A stretch of 48,437 nucleotides of DNA from Sphaerobacteraceae bacterium (GTDB lineage Bacteria; Chloroflexota; Chloroflexia; Thermomicrobiales; Thermomicrobiaceae): NCBI GenBank assembly GCA_007695115.1, contig REEK01000088.1, positions 1-48,437 on the forward strand, in the 5' to 3' direction. A program made the position numbers and the translations under genes. How positions within the stretch are numbered: position 1 is the first letter of the stretch; each line of letters begins with the position of its first letter. The notes under the pieces are model-generated. The model was not told the origin of the DNA. It worked only from the letters and a program-made list of their open reading frames with translations, and searched no databases. Of this stretch, positions 15,424-24,806 are shown in pieces.

Positions 15424-16667
15424 TGGCTGATCAGGAATATAAGCCGTCGCATTCACCAGACCCGACTGAACCGGCAGACCCAGACGCTGCCCGCCCCCCG
15501 GCAACCCCGGGGACGGGTGCCGACCGCACAAGCGACGCTGTGGAAACCGTCTACGATGCGTCGACCGGGGCCGCCGCTGAGGATCGGGTTGCCGTTGCCA
15601 GCCAGTTCCAGCTCATGTGGTGGCGTTTTCGCCGTCACCGTCTGGCAATGTTCGGCGGAATCGTCATTCTGCTGTTCTATTCCGTGGTCGTATTCGCTGA
15701 CTTTCTGGCGTATGCCAGCCCACAGGCATCAGAGGCTGAGCGCTCGCTGATGCCACCGCAGCGCGTGTATCTTTTCGACGATGGAAGCTTCAGTCCGCAC
15801 GTTTTCGGGCTGGATAGTCGAAGAAACCCGCAGACGTTCCAGCGTGAGTATTTTGCGAATCCCGATGACAAGATCGAGTTGAGCTTCTTCGCGGAGGGCT
15901 TCGAATACAACCTGTTCGGATTCATCCCGACGAACCGGCATTTGATCGGCACCAAAGATCGGGAAATCGGTGAATCAGTTTTCCTTCTGGGCACCGATGT
16001 GCAGGGGCGCGATATGTGGTCTCGCCTCATGTACGCGACCCGTATTTCGCTGACGATCGGCCTGGTGGCGGTGATCGTATCGATCGCACTCGGCGTAGTG
16101 ATGGGTGGGCTCTCGGGCTTCTATGGTGGCTGGGTAGACATGGTCGTCCAGCGCATGATGGAACTGCTCTACTCGATTCCCACTATTCCTCTGTGGATGG
16201 GACTCGCGGCGGCAGTGCCCGACCACTGGAGTATTCTGAGGATCTACTTCGCCATCACGGTGATCATTGCGTTGATCGGCTGGACAGAGCTTGCCCGCGT
16301 CGTCCGTGGACGATTGCTGGCACTACGTGAAGAAGATTTCGTGATGGCCGCCAATCTCGCCGGGGCGAGCCAGTTCCGGGTGATCTTCGTGCATCTCGTT
16401 CCACTGGTACTGAGCCACATCATCGCTGCGGTCTCGCTGGCATTGCCGGCCATGATCGTCGCCGAAACATCGCTCAGCTTCCTTGGACTCGGGTTGAGAC
16501 CGCCGGCGGTAAGCTGGGGTGTCTTATTGCAGGGAGCCCAGAACATTCAGGCAGTTGCGCTTACTCCATGGCTGCTCTTGCCGGCAATACCGGTGATCGT
16601 AGTGATCCTGGCGTTCAGCTTCCTGGGTGACGGACTTCGCGACGCTGCCGATCCATACGGCATGTAG
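15423..16667 (+). CDS. ABC transporter permease, DppC/OppC type, with long N-terminal extension and external insertion
   Basis: At 414 residues this is about a hundred longer than a usual DppC. The first sixty or so residues are hydrophilic, Pro/Asp/Ala-rich and probably disordered in the cytoplasm. The first membrane helix follows (near FGGIVILLFYSVVVFADF). An external segment of roughly ninety residues comes next (ERSLMPPQRVYLFDDGSF through HLIGTKDREIGES) before the canonical GTDVQGRDMWSR motif and five helices. The EAA loop is at ARVVRGRLLALREEDFVMAA. Together with the upstream DppB-type protein it forms the channel. The external insertion, near the docking face, might contact the unusual binding proteins. 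Overlap with the upstream stop shows operon membership. Confidence 0.92.
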   Translation: MADQEYKPSHSPDPTEPADPDAARPPATPGTGADRTSDAVETVYDASTGAAAEDRVAVASQFQLMWWRFRRHRLAMFGGIVILLFYSVVVFADFLAYASPQASEAERSLMPPQRVYLFDDGSFSPHVFGLDSRRNPQTFQREYFANPDDKIELSFFAEGFEYNLFGFIPTNRHLIGTKDREIGESVFLLGTDVQGRDMWSRLMYATRISLTIGLVAVIVSIALGVVMGGLSGFYGGWVDMVVQRMMELLYSIPTIPLWMGLAAAVPDHWSILRIYFAITVIIALIGWTELARVVRGRLLALREEDFVMAANLAGASQFRVIFVHLVPLVLSHIIAAVSLALPAMIVAETSLSFLGLGLRPPAVSWGVLLQGAQNIQAVALTPWLLLPAIPVIVVILAFSFLGDGLRDAADPYGM

Positions 16668-16682
16668 AGGGGACCAGAGTAT

Positions 16683-17759
16683 ATGTCGACCGAAGAAGCG
16701 CCATTGCTATCCGTCAAAGACCTCCAGACTCACTTCTTTACCGATGAAGGTCTGGTGCGCGCGGTAGATGGCGTCACCTTTGACATACACCGGGGCAAGA
16801 CACTGGGTGTCGTCGGTGAAAGCGGATGCGGTAAGAGCGTTACGGCTCGATCGCTCATGCGGATCATCGATCGCCCCGGAAAAATCGTGGGCGGCAGCAT
16901 TATGCTGCGTAAACCCCGCAATGATGGATCCAACCAGATCGATGAGATCGAAATCGGCGAACTGACCGACGATGGACGGGAGATTCGGAGCATTCGTGGG
17001 GAGTCGATCGGGCTGGTGTTTCAGGAGCCGATGACCTCGTTCAGTCCGGTCCACACGATCGGAAACCAGATCATTGAGGCCATCCAGCTGCACCGTCCGC
17101 TCGATGATCGAGCAGCACGGAATCGGGCAACCGAGCTCCTGACAATGGTCGGTGTGTCGCGTCCGGAAGAACGGCTCGACGAACTCCCCTTCCAGATGAG
17201 CGGTGGCCTCCGCCAGCGAGCGATGATCGCAATGGCGCTCGCTTGTGAGCCAGACCTGCTCATTGCCGACGAACCGACCACGGCGCTCGATGTCACCACG
17301 CAATCTCAGATTCTCGAGCTTCTCCAGGATCTTCAGGAAGAAAACGGCATGGCGGTCATGCTCATCACTCACAATCTCGGGGTCATCGCAGAGATGGCGG
17401 ACGACGTAGTGGTGATGTACCTGGGCCAGGTTGCGGAGAAGGGCACAGTCGACGAGATCTTCTACGCGCCCAAGCATCCGTATACCAAAGCGCTCCTCCA
17501 GTCGATTCCGAATATCTACCAGCCATCGCGGGTCGAGTTGCCCACGATCTCTGGCTCGATTCCTCATCCGTATAACCGACCTGCCGGGTGCCCGTTTCAT
17601 CCTCGATGCCCGGAATTCATGCCGGGCACCTGTGATGTCCACGTACCGGAAACCCTGGTCAGTCCTACCGGACAACATGTGCGCTGCTTCCTCTACACCG
17701 AGGGGGCCGTTCGCATCGACCGGGAAGAAGCAACCGCCGGAAAGGACGCCAGTCAGTGA
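16683..17759 (+). CDS. ABC transporter ATPase, DppD/OppD type
   Basis: This 358-residue ATPase has Walker A GESGCGKS, the signature region [12 protein letters not shown], Walker [15 protein letters not shown] and the switch His in LITHN. The C-terminal peptide-transporter domain carries CPFHPRCP, where cysteines of this family often bind an iron-sulfur cluster. An insertion between Walker A and the Q-loop ([20 protein letters not shown]) is as expected for DppD-type subunits. It powers the importer with the next gene. Its TGA stop overlaps the following GTG by four bases (GTGA). Confidence 0.94.
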   Translation: MSTEEAPLLSVKDLQTHFFTDEGLVRAVDGVTFDIHRGKTLGVVGESGCGKSVTARSLMRIIDRPGKIVGGSIMLRKPRNDGSNQIDEIEIGELTDDGREIRSIRGESIGLVFQEPMTSFSPVHTIGNQIIEAIQLHRPLDDRAARNRATELLTMVGVSRPEERLDELPFQMSGGLRQRAMIAMALACEPDLLIADEPTTALDVTTQSQILELLQDLQEENGMAVMLITHNLGVIAEMADDVVVMYLGQVAEKGTVDEIFYAPKHPYTKALLQSIPNIYQPSRVELPTISGSIPHPYNRPAGCPFHPRCPEFMPGTCDVHVPETLVSPTGQHVRCFLYTEGAVRIDREEATAGKDASQ

Positions 17760-18850
17760 GCGCAAATCAGCAGATAACAACTCCGCCCGGTGACACACGG
17801 GTGATCGGGGATACCATCCTGGAGGTGAACAGCCTCAAGAAGTTCTTCCCGATCAAGAAGGGCTTCCTCCGGCGTGAAGTCGGACAGGTCCGCGCGGTTG
17901 ACGATGTCACGTTCCGGGTTCGAAGCGGAGAAACGCTCTCCCTCGTCGGAGAAAGTGGCTGCGGAAAGACCACTACGTCTCGCTGTATTCTCCGGGCAAT
18001 GAAGCCATCATCCGGCGAGATGCTCTTCCACCAGAAGGATGGCCGGGTTATCGATCTGGCGAAAGCGAACCGTAGCCAGTTGCGACCGGTTCGTCGCGAG
18101 ATGCAGATGATCTTTCAGGATCCGTTCTCGTCGCTGAATCCCCGAATGACCCTGCTCGACATTATCGGAGAGCCGCTACTGGTCAACGGGATCGGCAACC
18201 GGAGAGAGCGAGAAGACCGGGCAGCCGAGCTGCTGAAACTTGTCGGGCTGCGACCGGAGTTTCTCAGCCGGTTCCCGCATGCCTTCAGTGGTGGCCAGCG
18301 GCAACGCGTCGGAATCGCCAGAGCACTGGCGCTTAACCCACGGCTGATCGTAGCCGATGAGCCCGTCTCGGCACTGGACGTCTCGGTTCAGGCACAGATT
18401 CTGAACCTGTTGATGCGCCTGCAGAATGAGTTCGGACTCACCTATCTCTTCGTTGCCCACGATCTCAGCGTGGTGAAGCACATCAGTGATCGCGTGGCGG
18501 TGATGTACGTTGGTCAACTCGTGGAGTTCGCCGAAACTGATGCACTCTTTCACCATCCGAAACACCCGTATACATCCTCACTGATGGCGGCGATTCCAGC
18601 TCCTGACCCGCGGAAACGGGGCATTCGGGCACGGCTGAAAGGCGAGGTCGCAAACCCCGCCGCCCCACCAAGTGGTTGCTACTTTCATCCACGGTGTCCA
18701 CACGCCAAAGACATCTGCAAACAGGAGTCTCCCATTTTCGAAGAGGTCGAACCCGGGCACTTCGTTCGATGCCATCGGGCCCGAGAGCTGAAACTGACCG
18801 GAGTGCCGGAGCTCGACAATTCCGGCGCCGTTTCAGCGTCCGACAGCTGA
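17756..18850 (+). CDS. ABC transporter ATPase, DppF/OppF type
   Basis: This 364-residue ATPase has Walker [10 protein letters not shown], signature [15 protein letters not shown], Walker [15 protein letters not shown] and switch His in FVAHD. A C-terminal domain carries [14 protein letters not shown]. The protein pairs with the DppD-type ATPase to form the heterodimeric motor. The GTG start overlaps the preceding stop. It ends the importer operon, with a long hairpin about thirty bases after the stop. The C-terminal thirty residues are variable. Confidence 0.94.
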   Translation: MSANQQITTPPGDTRVIGDTILEVNSLKKFFPIKKGFLRREVGQVRAVDDVTFRVRSGETLSLVGESGCGKTTTSRCILRAMKPSSGEMLFHQKDGRVIDLAKANRSQLRPVRREMQMIFQDPFSSLNPRMTLLDIIGEPLLVNGIGNRREREDRAAELLKLVGLRPEFLSRFPHAFSGGQRQRVGIARALALNPRLIVADEPVSALDVSVQAQILNLLMRLQNEFGLTYLFVAHDLSVVKHISDRVAVMYVGQLVEFAETDALFHHPKHPYTSSLMAAIPAPDPRKRGIRARLKGEVANPAAPPSGCYFHPRCPHAKDICKQESPIFEEVEPGHFVRCHRARELKLTGVPELDNSGAVSASDS

Positions 18851-18879
18851 TTGCGTTCCAATTTTGGAGCCACGCGCGT

Positions 18880-18922
18880 ATCAATCCGCCCGGCAGCCAT
18901 TGCAGTTGCCGGGCGGATTGGT
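18880..18922. terminator. GC-rich hairpin at the end of the importer operon
   Basis: Fourteen perfect pairs (18882-18895 with 18907-18920), extended by a U-G and an A-U pair, flank an eleven-base loop. No T-run follows. Its position after the last operon gene supports a terminator or mRNA 3'-end role. Confidence 0.65.
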
Positions 18923-18980
18923 ATGCTGACCGCGACAACCACGGATACTTACTCGGCAACATCAGAACACGGGGTAACCC

Positions 18981-20405
18981 ATGGAGAAACCAGACGTTTC
19001 GGTCCTGCGGCAATTGACGGAATCAGCCGCCAGGAAAGCTCAGTCAATCGGCGCAGAAGTGCTGGCGAGCCATGCACAGGATATAGACCCAATTGATCCA
19101 GTCGAACTCTTCGTTGCGGCAGTATCGGTCACATCAGACCGATGGTACTGGCGCTGTCCGGATTCCGGACGATCGATTGTCAGCCTCGGAATCCTTACCG
19201 GGACCACACCGCCGCGCAACGTTCGGTTTCAGGAGTCAAGTCGCAACTTCACCCAGACGGCCGGCTCGGCAACTGTTCAGGACGATACGGGAACAGACCA
19301 GTATGGCCCGATTCTGCACGCTGGCTTCTCGTTCGATCCGCGTTACACCCAGGACAGGCTGGTCTGGCAAGGATTTCCGTCCACGTACCTGCTGACTCCA
19401 CGCATGACCGTAGTCTGTGACGGAGACCGTTGTGTGCTGATTCAGAACATACTGGCGAGTGCTGCTGTGCAGCCGGACGCTCTGATCACGGCGGCTGAAG
19501 AGTTCAACTCGTCACTGGTGGACGCTATGCAGTCACTGAGCGAGCACAACCTCATCATCGATGAGGTCGAGCCAGACGACACGAACGCATCCGAGTTGCG
19601 GTCATTCGTCAGAGCCGTCACCCGTGCAGAATCGGCCGTGCAACGTGGTGAATTCGATGTCCTGAACATCGCTCGACGACGCAAGCTGACCACGGGCGGT
19701 CTCTACCGGATTCGACGGGCGCTCTCTTATCTGGCTCAAGGCTACCCCGAGGATGTACTGGTAGCGGTTGGTCGTCATGGTTCGACGTTTATCGGTCGAA
19801 GCAGCGGCTATCTGATACAGCAGGACAACCAGCAGATCGTCGCGGAGACGCGAAAAGGGCTGACTCGTCGCGGTGATGACCCCGATCTGGACAGTGCGCT
19901 TGCCGAGCAACTCCTCAACACACCCGACCAGGTCGAACACCATGAACTCTGCGTCGATCATCTGTATGAGGCGATGGACTCGACGCTGGCCAATGTGGAG
20001 GCTTCTGACGAGCCGGAACTCCGAAGCACCCGGCACGTTCATCATCTCTATTCAAACGTACAGGGAGAGCTGGAAGAGCGCCAGACCGTCTTCGATCTGC
20101 TCGGCGCGCTCCACCCGATCGTCGAATCCAGCGGTATGCCAGTCGACGAAGCCTTCGAGTTCATTCACGACCGCGAACAGGTCGATCGTGGGTGGTTCTC
20201 GGCGCCGATGGGGTGGATGGATCTCAATGGGAACAGTCAGATTATCGCTACGGAAAGCGCGGCGGTGGTTCGCGCCCCGGTGATGCAGCAACAGCGGGCT
20301 TACATCTTCTCGATCGGCACCGTTTTCTCGGGATCAGACCCTGAAGATCTCATCGCGATGACGGACCAGGAGATCAACGAGTACCGAATAGCGCTGTCGC
20401 AGTAG
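18981..20405 (+). CDS. MenF-type isochorismate synthase homologue lacking key catalytic residues (probable pseudoenzyme)
   Basis: This 474-residue protein aligns over its whole length with MenF/EntC-type isochorismate synthases. It has the N-terminal DRWYWRCPDSG and GPILHAGFSFDP blocks, then the chorismate-binding part with ALHPIVESSGMP, DREQVDRGWFSAPMGW and SGSDP. The active site is degraded. The general-base Lys (EntC K147) aligns with Val227. The general-acid Glu of GASPE (E197) aligns with Gly276 in GRSSG. The substrate Arg of VTIRCA (R347) aligns with Glu425, and the second magnesium Glu (E376) is replaced near Leu457-Met460. Only the Glu of the E-H motif (Glu319; EntC E241) remains. Normal isochorismate synthesis is unlikely. 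EntC numbering is from memory. The gene is intact and lies alone between importer and photolyase. Confidence 0.8.
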   Translation: MEKPDVSVLRQLTESAARKAQSIGAEVLASHAQDIDPIDPVELFVAAVSVTSDRWYWRCPDSGRSIVSLGILTGTTPPRNVRFQESSRNFTQTAGSATVQDDTGTDQYGPILHAGFSFDPRYTQDRLVWQGFPSTYLLTPRMTVVCDGDRCVLIQNILASAAVQPDALITAAEEFNSSLVDAMQSLSEHNLIIDEVEPDDTNASELRSFVRAVTRAESAVQRGEFDVLNIARRRKLTTGGLYRIRRALSYLAQGYPEDVLVAVGRHGSTFIGRSSGYLIQQDNQQIVAETRKGLTRRGDDPDLDSALAEQLLNTPDQVEHHELCVDHLYEAMDSTLANVEASDEPELRSTRHVHHLYSNVQGELEERQTVFDLLGALHPIVESSGMPVDEAFEFIHDREQVDRGWFSAPMGWMDLNGNSQIIATESAAVVRAPVMQQQRAYIFSIGTVFSGSDPEDLIAMTDQEINEYRIALSQ

Positions 20406-20617
20406 CAGAGATTTGGCTGTATTTTCGCTGTCTAAGTCGGGAATTCTATTCAAAAATGTGTTACCTACCTGTTATTTGGTTGGCAGTGGCACCCGTTTTG
20501 CGTTAGCATTATCAACGGTAGCGACTGGGCACCCCCGAACTCCTGCCCCTTCCCACACTTGCCCAGTTCGCTATCGCCCTCCCGGGTCTTGATTCGCCAC
20601 GAGACAGGACGCTTCCA

Positions 20618-22033
20618 ATGGCAACTCGCACCGCAATCTGGTGGATCCGCCGTGATCAGCGGCTGGTCGATAACGCGGCGCTCCATGCCGCGATGAGTAA
20701 CGCTGATCAGATCGTCCCGCTCTTCATTCTGGACGATCAACTCCTCTCTTCGCGCTACTCAAGTGACAAGCGAACCGCATTCATGTTCGCTGGGCTTCGA
20801 TCGCTCGACGAGGACTTGCGCGCGATCGGCGGATCGCTGATCGTCCGACGCGGCAATCCGATCGAGGTGCTGCGGCAGGTCATTCAGGAGACGTCGGCTG
20901 CCGGGATCTTTGCCGAGCACGATTTCTCACCCTACGCCACTCGCCGGGACAGCAACGTCGTCAACCAACTCCCGCTCACGCTCCTCAGTCAGCCATCAGT
21001 AGCTCACCCAGACGATGTCTTGAAGAAAGACGGATCACCCTATACGGTCTATACCCCCTACTCAAAAGCGTGGAAGGCGAGCAATCCCGATGCGCCCCAC
21101 CTGGAACCGGCACCAGAGCGGATAACCGTACCGGAGATCGAATCACACTCCTTGCCCGAGACACCCAAACTACCGGAGTCGGTTCCCTTCGAGGCCGGAT
21201 ACGCCGCCGCACACCACCGGTTGAAGCAGTTCACCGAGGGCAATGACGCGCCGGTCTTCACCTATGAAGAGCAACGCAATCGAATCGATCTCGACGCCAC
21301 GTCCAGAATGTCACCGTATCTGCGCTTCGGGATGATCTCGCCGCGCGAGGCTATCGCGGCGGCAATGCGCGCGCTCGACAACGCACCATCCAGGGATGCT
21401 CGTCACAGCGCCGAGACCTGGCTCAACGAACTGATCTGGCGAGAATTCTACGTCGCCATCCTCCACCACTTCCCCTACGTTCGCACGATTGAATTTCAGG
21501 ATCAGTATCGTGGGATGCACTGGATCAACGATACGGAAGATCGCTCCGCATGGGAGAACGCCGAGACCGGCTATCCGATCGTCGATGCCTGTATTCGGCA
21601 GCTACACAGTGAAGGCTGGATGCACAATCGCGGGCGAATGATTACGGCGTCGTTCCTTGTCAAACACCTGCTGGTCGACTGGCGAGCTGGTGAAGAGCAT
21701 TTCATGCAACATCTTCTGGACGGAGATCCCGCATCGAACAACGGAGGCTGGCAGTGGACGGCGGGCACCGGAACCGATGCTGCCCCGTACTTCCGTGTCT
21801 TCAATCCCATACTGCAGAGCCGGCGGCACGATCCGTCCGCTACCTTCATCCGCAAGTGGATTCCGGAACTGACCAACGTACCTGACCGTTTCATCCATGA
21901 ACCATGGACGATGTCACAGAGCGACCAGCAGGAATCCGGTTGCGCTATCGGTGCGGACTACCCGGAACCGATCGTCGAGCACACGTTTGCTCGCCAGCGC
22001 GCGCTGGCAGCCTACAAACAATCAGACGGCTGA
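20618..22033 (+). CDS. phr: Deoxyribodipyrimidine photolyase (class I, cryptochrome/photolyase family)
   Basis: This 471-residue protein has the antenna-binding Rossmann domain (IWWIRRDQRLVDNAAL) and the C-terminal FAD domain. Class I signatures are LNELIWREFYVAILHHFP, WMHNRGRMITASFLVKHL and GGWQWTAGTGTDAAPYFRV, the last containing the asparagine/FAD region and one of the electron-transfer tryptophans. It repairs UV-induced cyclobutane dimers with blue light. ATG 20618 fits the family N-terminus. The gap before it (20406-20617) has no clear promoter. Its last 22 bases overlap the 3' end of the convergent channel gene. Repair versus cryptochrome signalling cannot be decided from sequence alone, but the bacterial type is usually a repair enzyme. 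Confidence 0.93.
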   Translation: MATRTAIWWIRRDQRLVDNAALHAAMSNADQIVPLFILDDQLLSSRYSSDKRTAFMFAGLRSLDEDLRAIGGSLIVRRGNPIEVLRQVIQETSAAGIFAEHDFSPYATRRDSNVVNQLPLTLLSQPSVAHPDDVLKKDGSPYTVYTPYSKAWKASNPDAPHLEPAPERITVPEIESHSLPETPKLPESVPFEAGYAAAHHRLKQFTEGNDAPVFTYEEQRNRIDLDATSRMSPYLRFGMISPREAIAAAMRALDNAPSRDARHSAETWLNELIWREFYVAILHHFPYVRTIEFQDQYRGMHWINDTEDRSAWENAETGYPIVDACIRQLHSEGWMHNRGRMITASFLVKHLLVDWRAGEEHFMQHLLDGDPASNNGGWQWTAGTGTDAAPYFRVFNPILQSRRHDPSATFIRKWIPELTNVPDRFIHEPWTMSQSDQQESGCAIGADYPEPIVEHTFARQRALAAYKQSDG

Positions 22034-22737
22034 TCTCGGGCGGTCCGAGCTCGCCAGCGGATCACAAATTTCTCGGCCGGCAGCAGCAGGATCCACAGGA
22101 GGATCGTCCAGTTCACCAGCACCAGGGCAAGTGGGATAGAGATCAGGAATCCAATTACCAGGGTCGTGCCGCGCAGCATCTCCGTCCGATACTGATAAGG
22201 CGACCACTGCTCCTTGAGGAGACCGGCACGATAGATGTGTCGGTGAATCCAGAGATCGACGAGATTCAACAGCGCCAGCACTGATGCATACACCATGTAG
22301 ACAACTGCTTCGAAAGGATAATCCCCCTGAAGACGTTGAACGAAGGGGATCATCGCAACCAGGCTCAGGTAGCCGAAATTCACCCACATGAGCCGCCCAT
22401 CGATCTTCTGCACCCCGGCGAAGATCTCGTAATGCGAAAACCAGAACAGTGCGATAATCCCGACGCTCACGAGGAACGCAACCAGCATCGGTGTGACGTT
22501 CAGCAACTCGGAGTAGAGATCACTGGTGTCCAGCCCTGGTGGAATTTCCAGCGACAGAACCAGCAACGTCAGTGCAATGGCGAAGACGCCATCACTCAGA
22601 TTCAGTATTCGACTGAACTCCACCGGATTCTGGGTACGGTCGTAGTATCGACTCTCGTTTCCATCCGGATGATCCGAACTCCCGGCACGTCGCTGCCGGG
22701 TTCGACGATGTCCACGATCGTAGCCCTGACGCGCCAT
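22012..22737 (-). CDS. TMEM175-family (DUF1211) potassium channel-like membrane protein
   Basis: This 241-residue protein has a basic N-terminal tail of about 40 residues. The first helix then carries the family motif LSDGVFAIALTLLVLSLEIP, equivalent to the conserved RxxxFSDGVFAIAITLL of TMEM175 channels. Five further hydrophobic segments follow, giving the six-helix repeat of bacterial TMEM175. Bacterial members are tetrameric K+ leak channels. The gene converges on the photolyase and the coding ends overlap by 22 bases. An AGGAG lies almost against ATG 22737, so the start may be misplaced by a few codons, although no better in-frame start is visible. Confidence 0.85.
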   Translation of the reverse strand: MARQGYDRGHRRTRQRRAGSSDHPDGNESRYYDRTQNPVEFSRILNLSDGVFAIALTLLVLSLEIPPGLDTSDLYSELLNVTPMLVAFLVSVGIIALFWFSHYEIFAGVQKIDGRLMWVNFGYLSLVAMIPFVQRLQGDYPFEAVVYMVYASVLALLNLVDLWIHRHIYRAGLLKEQWSPYQYRTEMLRGTTLVIGFLISIPLALVLVNWTILLWILLLPAEKFVIRWRARTARDQPSDCL

Positions 22738-22758
22738 TCTCCTGATTCCCCCACTGGA

Positions 22759-23994
22759 TTAGCACGAATGCGGTCTATCGACGAACGGTAGCAGATTGAG
22801 CGGAGATGTGAAGACGCCGCGATCATCCATTGTCCAGTGCATGGCGAAGATGTGCCGGTAGAGCCGGGTTGCGTCACGAGCCTGCGACCAGATGCCGACA
22901 TCCTGGTCCGGACGCACATGATGAAAGTGATCGAGCACGGTCAACCGGACATCGGCGTCGACCTCTTCGGCCCGATTAGCTAGTGACACGGACTCGCTAT
23001 AGGGCAGAACGTGATCATTACGATCGTGGAGCAGCAGTATCGACGTGGTGAGTTGATCGATACCGCCGGCCGGCGATATCGCGTCGAGGAACTCCGACTG
23101 CACTGGCGACAACTCGTCGAGCAACTCGTCGACACGATCGGGGTCCCGGTTAGTCAAGACGCTGGCGAGTGCGTGCCCTTCGGGAGTCAAATCACTCGGA
23201 ATCTCGGTGTCATCCTCGCCAAAGAGATCCCAGAGGGCCAATCGGTCTTCCGAAGGCAGCAACGGCACGAGACTATTGCGGGTGGCCCGGAATGTCGTTG
23301 CAGACGGCTCCCACTCATGCCATTCGCCATCGACTTCGTAGGCACGCAGCGACATTTGCGCCAGCACCTGAGATGCATCAAAGAAGCCGCCCAGCGAATG
23401 AACCATTCGCACGCTGTCCTGGATTTCGGGTTGCTGAGCCGCATTCACCACCACAGCCCCTCCAACGCTGATGCCGAACATCCCCACCCGTTCGGGATTG
23501 ACGTTTGACTGCTGCTGGAGGGAGGTAAATGCCGACACCGCGATGTCATGTTCTTCCGCACTGAGTCGATAGTCGATCATTGGTTCAGACATTGGGATAA
23601 GCACTGAGTACCCGTTTCGGGAGAACGCACGACCAAGCCGATCGAGATGAGCATCACCGTACTCAGGACCCAGTCCGATGTACAAGACAATGCCTCCCCC
23701 GCAACCCGTATCTCCCGGTCGATACAGAAGCGCTGACTTGTACGCATCCTCGTGCCGGAACTGGACGAACGTCCGTGTTGGCTCGTCAGTCACCCAGCGA
23801 CCAGGATAGGCAGGAGCGTCAGGGAAGATCTCGTTGAGGAAAACGGCGCTACTCAGCGCGACCCGCAAATGCGTGCTACTGAGCGCCAGCAATGCGATCA
23901 GCACAAACCCCACAGCATAGCGTGGCCATCGTCGATGAACCAGCCCGTCCTGGTGAGTGCTCTCACTCAGTTGATGTTCCTGCTCAGCGTTCAC
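22759..23994 (-). CDS. Membrane-anchored alpha/beta hydrolase
   Basis: This 411-residue protein has a single N-terminal hydrophobic helix (about residues 26-45, after a charged lead) and a predicted extracytoplasmic alpha/beta-hydrolase domain. The nucleophile elbow GISVGG is visible, a likely acid is the Asp in LLLHDRNDHVLPYSES, and a likely base His lies in LDHFHHVRP. The helical lid region between them is long. Substrate class (ester, lactone or peptide) is unknown. The start is GTG 23994, with GGGAAGAG upstream. It lies 21 bases before the channel gene in the same direction, so the two may be co-transcribed. Confidence 0.78.
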   Translation of the reverse strand: MNAEQEHQLSESTHQDGLVHRRWPRYAVGFVLIALLALSSTHLRVALSSAVFLNEIFPDAPAYPGRWVTDEPTRTFVQFRHEDAYKSALLYRPGDTGCGGGIVLYIGLGPEYGDAHLDRLGRAFSRNGYSVLIPMSEPMIDYRLSAEEHDIAVSAFTSLQQQSNVNPERVGMFGISVGGAVVVNAAQQPEIQDSVRMVHSLGGFFDASQVLAQMSLRAYEVDGEWHEWEPSATTFRATRNSLVPLLPSEDRLALWDLFGEDDTEIPSDLTPEGHALASVLTNRDPDRVDELLDELSPVQSEFLDAISPAGGIDQLTTSILLLHDRNDHVLPYSESVSLANRAEEVDADVRLTVLDHFHHVRPDQDVGIWSQARDATRLYRHIFAMHWTMDDRGVFTSPLNLLPFVDRPHSC

Positions 23995-24093
23995 CCGTTT
24001 TCGACTCTTCCCTGTTTAACAACTGCCTCAGATCAGCCATCAAAGATACGTAAGGCAGCAAGATTAGTAAGGTTTACTGTGCGAACGAATGAG

Positions 24094-24103
24094 TGTACGT
24101 ACA
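24094..24103. promoter_or_regulatory. TGTACGTACA palindrome upstream of ATC-hydrolase-like gene
   Basis: This ten-base perfect palindrome lies about 125 bases before ATG 24230. The identical sequence occurs inside the bactofilin promoter at 32059-32068. It is a possible shared operator. Chance occurrence is not excluded. Confidence 0.25.
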
Positions 24104-24229
24104 TATCTATCGCTCAACATCAATCATTCTGGTTTCGCTGTTCCCATAGAGAATCCTGAAGCTCACACCGCTCATGGTATGGTGCAATTAGCGGATAATC
24201 TACGCAACCAGAGACTGGGAGAATACATC

Positions 24230-24784
24230 ATGGAGAACGACGATCAGCGAGACCACAGCGATGCAGCCCGTCTGAACCAGATCGGTGTGATCAACCGGAG
24301 AGAGATCGAAGCCCGGATCCTGGAGCCGATCCTCGAAGCGATGGTACAGGAGTTCGGCGATCGGGCAAGGGTAGAAGGTGTCGCTGCTGACACGATCATT
24401 GAACTGGCTCGGAAACAGGGCAATGAGCTGGCCGACGAACTCGGCGGGCGCTCACTCCACCACTTCCGGGATTCGATGAAGTACTGGATTCAGGATAACG
24501 CGCTGGAGATCGAGGTGTTGGAGCTCAACGACGAGCAGTTCGATTACAATGTCACACGCTGTCGCTACGCCGAGATGTATCGCGCGCTCGGCATGCAGGA
24601 CAAGGGAGCACTGCTCTCCTGCAACCGGGATTTCTCGCTCATCGAAGGGTTCGCCCCGGACGTCGAACTCACCAGAACCCAGACCATCATGCAGGGTGCC
24701 TCGTTCTGCGACTTCCGCTATCGGAAGAAGCCGGCCCAGCCCACCGAACACGACACCAGCGTGACAGCGGAGCGGGAAGACTAG
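24230..24784 (+). CDS. L-2-amino-thiazoline-4-carboxylate hydrolase-like protein
   Basis: This 184-residue protein matches the ATC hydrolase family (PF14196). The hallmark C-terminal part contains VTRCRYAEMYRALG, LLSCNRDFSLIEGFAPD and RTQTIMQGASFCDFRY, with conserved Cys residues in TRCRYAEMY, LSCNRD and SFCDFRY. Characterised members open the thiazoline ring of ATC on the way to L-cysteine. Many homologues occur where that chemistry is unproven. ATG 24230 was chosen because it follows GGGAGAATAC; longer in-frame starts give a non-conserved extension. It is convergent with the dipeptidase gene, 22 bases apart, with a small hairpin (CCACC-TC-GGTGG) between. Confidence 0.8.
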   Translation: MENDDQRDHSDAARLNQIGVINRREIEARILEPILEAMVQEFGDRARVEGVAADTIIELARKQGNELADELGGRSLHHFRDSMKYWIQDNALEIEVLELNDEQFDYNVTRCRYAEMYRALGMQDKGALLSCNRDFSLIEGFAPDVELTRTQTIMQGASFCDFRYRKKPAQPTEHDTSVTAERED

Positions 24785-24806
24785 CTTCCCGCCCACCTCG
24801 GTGGAT

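Noticed and set aside
20406-20617. TTGGCA with TTAGCA 17 bases later before the photolyase gene
   Set aside because: The -10 match is too weak to call a promoter.
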